Below are positions 60,121 through 64,000 of a stretch of 64,000 nt of DNA, in pieces (position 1 is the first letter of the stretch; each line of letters opens with the position of its first letter). Location: positions 806,001 to 870,000 of the forward strand of contig NZ_LR130778.1 in NCBI RefSeq assembly GCF_900538275.1, given 5' to 3'. The position numbers and the translations under genes are program-made. Origin of the DNA: Petrocella atlantisensis (GTDB lineage Bacteria > Bacillota > Clostridia > Lachnospirales > Vallitaleaceae). The notes beneath the pieces were generated by a model. It did not search any database. It had not been told where the DNA came from and saw only the letters and a program-made list of their open reading frames with translations.

Positions 60121-63030
60121 TTAGTCAACTCTTGCATTAAGCCAATCAATAATATCACTCATGACGATTGACCTTTCATTTCTTGCATTGAGTGATTCGT
60201 GAAATAGTCCTTGATATATTTCTAGAGTTTTATCTCCAGAGCTAATATTATTATACAAGTTTTCTGAATATGCTTTGGAAACAATCCGATCATCGCCACC
60301 ATGGAATATAAATACTGGGTATGTATAATTACCATCTGTTATTAGATCTTCCAGATATTTTGATCCTGCTCCAAAAGTTTCCCATTGGAGTTTTCTTGTG
60401 TAGGATGTTAGACGTAATGGATCAACATAATAATATGCTTGTATTGCTGGATATCTACTTACAGTACTTGTTAAGCTATTTGGTACAAGGGCTCCGGCCC
60501 CACCTACTGCTGCATAAAACGCTTCATCATCTAGACCAAAAACCGTATAATATGGTCCTGTCGCGCCACCAGATATGATTTGTCCGGCAAGCTTATTCGT
60601 ATAAGTTACGCCATATGCTGCCGTAAGCAATCCACCCATACTATGCCCTAACATATATACCGGCTTGCCTGGATTATCTAACTTTGCCATTTCTACTATT
60701 ATGTCAATGTCTTCATAATATTCTGCAAATGCTTCAACATTCCCTGAGTCTCCATTCGCGATACCTGTTTTTCCATGTCCTTTATTATCTAGCCTATATA
60801 CGCCATAGCCTGCAGCGTTTAAGGCTTCTGTTGTTTCATTATATCTGCCAAGATGTTCTGCTAGGCCATGTACAATTACTACCACTGCCTTCATAGGTCC
60901 ATCAACTTCAATATTTTTTGCATAATATATTTCTTTAGCTCCAGTGGCGTCGACTATTAAATCATCTTCTACCACGCTAAACGTTAATACATTACTATCA
61001 AATGCATAAGGACCTGTTATCGCTCCTGCTGCAGCTTGAATGCTGAAGGAGCGCGCATTGGTTGCATCTCCTGTAAAGGAAAAAGTAACTTGGGTATCTG
61101 TATTTCTAGTAATAGACTCAAGTGTTAATCCTGTTGTTCCCGTCGATACCGTCCAATTAGCTGGGTCCGTCACAGTTGCTTCATCTGCAAACGTATGACC
61201 TAAGTTTATGATCTGCGCAGGATGATCTTCTCCTGATGTTAAATCAATGACAATGCTTGCCCCACTAACATTTTTTGTAATGGTTGTTGAGTTTTGGGTT
61301 GTAATAATGGGTTCTTTTCTTGCTACTTGAATATCCTTACCTATAATACTGGTTCCTTGCGTAATCTCAAATGCGGCTGTTGTAAAATTATAATAGCCTT
61401 CTAAGGAGGCTGTTACTGTATATCCTGTTCCTACAGTCATTCCTGAGACATCATAAGTTCCATCTGCTAATGGGTGAATTGGTGTACGAACGATAATATT
61501 GTCTTTTTTAAGCTGAAGTGTGGCCTCTCTTAAATCCGGCATGCCTGCCGAAACTGTTAATGTTCCAGTTACAGATTGATTCCTTGCATCCAGCCAATCA
61601 ACAATATCACTCATGACGATTGCCTTTTCATTTCTTGCATTGAGTGATTCGTGGAATAAACCGTCATAGATGGTTATTTCTTTATCCGCTGAATCAATAT
61701 TGTTGTATAGGCTTTCAGAAAAAGCTTTAGAAACAATTCGATCATCGCCACCATGAATAATCAATGCTGGATAGGTGTACTGCCCGTCATCTATTTGATC
61801 CGTTAAGTATTTCGATCCACCTGCAAAGGTTTGCCAGTATAGTTGTGCTGAAAACTCAGTTAATCTTAACGGATCTACAAAATAATAGTTTTGCACTGCC
61901 GGATATCGACTTACAGTACTTGTTAAGCTATTTGGTAGCATGTATAATGCATTCCCACCAAATTGGCTATAAAAAGCATCTTCAGCTCCGAAATTTAAGT
62001 AATAAGGGCCAGTCGCTGCTCCTGATAAGATTTGTCCATCCAGTTTATCCGGATAAGTCACACCATACATTGCTGCAATTAATCCACCCATACTATGCCC
62101 TAACATATAAATAGGCTTGCCTGGGTTTTCAGATAGTGCCCTTTCAACAATCAAGTCTAGGTCTTCATAGTATTCACTATAAGCGCCCACAATACCTTTA
62201 TCACCGTTTTCAATACCTGTTCTTCCATGACCTTTGTGATCCACTCTATAGGCACCATAACCCGCTGCATTAAGTGCCTCTACAAGTTCATTGTACCTGC
62301 CAAGATGTTCTGCCAGACCATGTGATAATACAACGACACCTTTCAAGTCTGTCACATCCGTGTTGACCGCATAATAAACTTGCTTTGTACCTGTTGCATC
62401 ATTCATAAAACCGTCATCAACAACACTAAAATGTAAAACATTACTATCAAAGGCATAATCACCAGTAATCGCTGTGTCTAATGCCTGTATGGTAAATGCT
62501 CTTGTTTCTGATGCTGTGCCGGTAAAGCTGATTTCTACTTGGGTATCATTGATTCTCGTTATAGCACCAAAGGTTAAACCTGTCGTACCTGTGTCAATAT
62601 CCCAATTGTTTACATCCTCTACCGTTAAAGCTTCTGCAAAGGTATGCCCTAGATTCTCGACTTGCATATCATAAACTTTGCCTGAAGTTAGATCAATCGT
62701 TAATGTTAATCCTGCTGTATTTCTTGCTATCGTCGTATATTCCCCAGGTGTAGCTGTTGTAATGATGGGTTCTTTTCTTGCGACTTGAAGATCTTTCCCT
62801 GTGACGTTGGTGCCTTGCGTCACTGCAAATGCAGCCGTTGTAAAATCATAGTAACCCTCTAAACTTACAGTGATTGTATAATTAGCACCTGCTGTAACAC
62901 CATTCATACTATATGTACCATTAGCTGCCGGATGAATCATAGATCCAACATTGACACCTGATTGCTTTAATTGAATCGAAGCAACTGACAAATCCGGTGT
63001 TCCTGCGGAGGCTGTTAGTACACCCGTTAT
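60121..63030 (-). repeat. internal tandem duplication in the S-layer-type gene
   Basis: Two ~1.45 kb units (about 61575-63030 and 60121-61570) encode the same domain order, with long identical protein stretches such as SNVLHFSVV/SNVLTFSVV, NSLTSTVSRYPA and LFHESLNARNE. The duplication is old enough that the DNA copies differ at many positions. Confidence 0.85.
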
Positions 63031-64000
63031 CGTTTGTGTACTAGGTGTACTGCTTCCACCGCCGCCACCACTACTTCCACCCGTATTATTTGAAGTGTTT
63101 TCAACAACAGGAGATTGAATCCCTTCTGTTACATTCATCTCTATAGGTGCCTTTTCGAAAATGACACCCCCTGATTTTACATCAACAGTCGAAATCCTAC
63201 CATCACCACTTACTTTTAATGGTGACTCAATGGATAGCTTTGTAACTGTTGTATTTGCGCCAATCAGAATTGTACTGTCTTTAATATCTTTTGATACGGT
63301 CATAGATAATATCTCAGTATTGCCGTGTGTTTGTAACGCAACTTGATTTGCTTGCAACAGAACACTATCAAACTTTCCTTCAAGAACAATTGTCTCTCCT
63401 GCTGCTTGTTCTGCGATTACAATATCTGCACCTTCTACATCAATGGCTACGATTCGAACTCTACCACCAGCTGTTTCTTGAATAATGATCCTATTATACT
63501 GACCACCATTAATATGAATGCTGTTTTCGCCTCCGCCTCTAATATAGGTTTCTCCATTAACGATAATATTATTCAAAGTAACATCGCCTTGTCCTACCGC
63601 TTCATCTATGATCAAGCTTCCGGTAATACTCAGGTTCTGAAGTATAACCCCATCTGCTTTAACAACGACATTACCTTCAATAGTCTCAGCACCTGTTACC
63701 GGACCATATGTCCCTGCTTTATTATAAATTATGGTTCCCATGGCATGATTAAGAGCGACAATAGCCTCTGCTCGCTTTATTTGAGCCGTGGGCTTAAAGC
63801 TACCATCCGGGTAACCACCCATTAATCCTGCTTCTACAAGCGCACCTATAAAGCCACTGCTCCATGATGCCATTTCACTAGAATCCTTAAAATTCATACC
63901 AGCATCTGTGTTTGGTGTCAATGCTTTAACTTTTGCAATGACGATGGCTGCTTCTTGTCTTGAAATAAGATTATTCGGTTGCATTGTACCATCAGGATAA
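60121..64000 (-). CDS. S-layer homology protein with two tandem alpha/beta-hydrolase modules (5' end missing)
   Basis: More than 1290 codons, open at the right edge, so signal peptide and the first S-layer repeats are outside. The visible N-terminus holds S-layer homology repeats (SRQEAAIVIAKV, then MGGYPDGSFKPTAQIKRAEA). Then a beta-helix-like region of about 200 residues, a Gly/Ser linker (SSGGGGGSSTPST), and two copies of a ~480-residue module. Each module has a carboxypeptidase-regulatory-like domain, an Ig-like domain with (E/I)NLGHTF, and an alpha/beta-hydrolase of the monoacylglycerol-lipase type: VLSHGLAEHLGRYNE / VIVHGLAEHLGRYNE, GHSMGG (nucleophile Ser), HGGDDRIV (Asp), LFHESLNAR (His). 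Probably a cell-wall-bound extracellular lipase or esterase. Confidence 0.85.
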   Translation of the reverse strand, partial: YPDGTMQPNNLISRQEAAIVIAKVKALTPNTDAGMNFKDSSEMASWSSGFIGALVEAGLMGGYPDGSFKPTAQIKRAEAIVALNHAMGTIIYNKAGTYGPVTGAETIEGNVVVKADGVILQNLSITGSLIIDEAVGQGDVTLNNIIVNGETYIRGGGENSIHINGGQYNRIIIQETAGGRVRIVAIDVEGADIVIAEQAAGETIVLEGKFDSVLLQANQVALQTHGNTEILSMTVSKDIKDSTILIGANTTVTKLSIESPLKVSGDGRISTVDVKSGGVIFEKAPIEMNVTEGIQSPVVENTSNNTGGSSGGGGGSSTPSTQTITGVLTASAGTPDLSVASIQLKQSGVNVGSMIHPAANGTYSMNGVTAGANYTITVSLEGYYDFTTAAFAVTQGTNVTGKDLQVARKEPIITTATPGEYTTIARNTAGLTLTIDLTSGKVYDMQVENLGHTFAEALTVEDVNNWDIDTGTTGLTFGAITRINDTQVEISFTGTASETRAFTIQALDTAITGDYAFDSNVLHFSVVDDGFMNDATGTKQVYYAVNTDVTDLKGVVVLSHGLAEHLGRYNELVEALNAAGYGAYRVDHKGHGRTGIENGDKGIVGAYSEYYEDLDLIVERALSENPGKPIYMLGHSMGGLIAAMYGVTYPDKLDGQILSGAATGPYYLNFGAEDAFYSQFGGNALYMLPNSLTSTVSRYPAVQNYYFVDPLRLTEFSAQLYWQTFAGGSKYLTDQIDDGQYTYPALIIHGGDDRIVSKAFSESLYNNIDSADKEITIYDGLFHESLNARNEKAIVMSDIVDWLDARNQSVTGTLTVSAGMPDLREATLQLKKDNIIVRTPIHPLADGTYDVSGMTVGTGYTVTASLEGYYNFTTAAFEITQGTSIIGKDIQVARKEPIITTQNSTTITKNVSGASIVIDLTSGEDHPAQIINLGHTFADEATVTDPANWTVSTGTTGLTLESITRNTDTQVTFSFTGDATNARSFSIQAAAGAITGPYAFDSNVLTFSVVEDDLIVDATGAKEIYYAKNIEVDGPMKAVVVIVHGLAEHLGRYNETTEALNAAGYGVYRLDNKGHGKTGIANGDSGNVEAFAEYYEDIDIIVEMAKLDNPGKPVYMLGHSMGGLLTAAYGVTYTNKLAGQIISGGATGPYYTVFGLDDEAFYAAVGGAGALVPNSLTSTVSRYPAIQAYYYVDPLRLTSYTRKLQWETFGAGSKYLEDLITDGNYTYPVFIFHGGDDRIVSKAYSENLYNNISSGDKTLEIYQGLFHESLNARNERSIVMSDIIDWLNARVD

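Noticed and set aside
1-64000. CRISPR array
   Set aside because: No regularly spaced 25-40 bp direct repeats with unique spacers occur. The repeated elements in 1-17.5 kb are imperfect palindromes at irregular, gene-sized distances.

Overview
The window is a chromosomal segment of a low-GC Gram-positive anaerobe, most likely a member of the Clostridia. The evidence is an infC-rpmI-rplT operon with an AUU-initiated infC and a structured leader, PadR/HAAS pairs, HD-GYP and CheX-like signalling proteins, an ISLre2-type insertion sequence, an S-layer-homology surface protein, and consensus TTGACA/TATAAT promoters. The species cannot be named from sequence alone.

Region 1 (1-18.1 kb) is accessory DNA organised as an integron gene-cassette array without a visible integrase (a CALIN: cluster of attC sites lacking an integrase). 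Single genes, and one two-gene unit, all lie on the minus strand. Each has its own Shine-Dalgarno site, and they are separated by about a dozen GC-richer imperfect palindromes of 57-175 bp bounded by RYYYAAC/GTTRRRY cores (attC sites), many sharing internal sequence. Cargo looks defence-like: HNH nuclease, two Mrr-like PD-(D/E)XK nucleases, TIR protein, HEPN-like protein, two Ser/Thr kinases (one broken), DUF3825-like and DUF6710-like proteins, and membrane proteins. Two ORF-less group IIC-type introns sit 4 nt beyond attC core sites. A broken IS3-family element and a broken tyrosine-recombinase/IS91-family element interrupt the array. The array lies on the 3' side of tRNA-Pro(GGG). A decayed ISLre2 element (18.2-20.1 kb) follows on the other side of the tRNA.

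Region 2 (20.3-38.1 kb) is ordinary backbone: a CheY-like receiver plus MshEN/CheX-like protein, a radical SAM/SPASM protein, an Uup-type ABC-F ATPase bracketed by MITE-like palindromes, an AraC/GyrI-like regulator pair, MATE and MFS transporters, a methyltransferase, a PhzF-like protein, a GH36-like protein with a GT4 glycosyltransferase, an HD-GYP protein bracketed by a duplicated segment, and an MDR oxidoreductase.

Region 3 (38.1-47.1 kb, minus strand) is a tightly packed cluster: EFR1-type flavodoxin-ferredoxin, methyltransferase, four consecutive B12-binding radical SAM proteins, and two GNAT/FemAB-like proteins. It looks like an uncharacterised biosynthetic pathway and, with the cassette array, is the best candidate for new biology.

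Region 4 (47.2-64 kb) holds a gamma-carbonic-anhydrase-like protein, UPF0316 and DUF2254 membrane proteins, a PadR/HAAS pair and the infC operon. An AT-rich LacI-controlled sugar operon follows (lacI-deoC-kinase-rbsD-rbsA-rbsC-rbsB) whose kinase and deoC suggest 2-deoxyribose use. After it come an orphan structured RNA-like element (59.87-59.99 kb) and a very large S-layer-type protein with two tandem alpha/beta-hydrolase modules that runs off the right edge.
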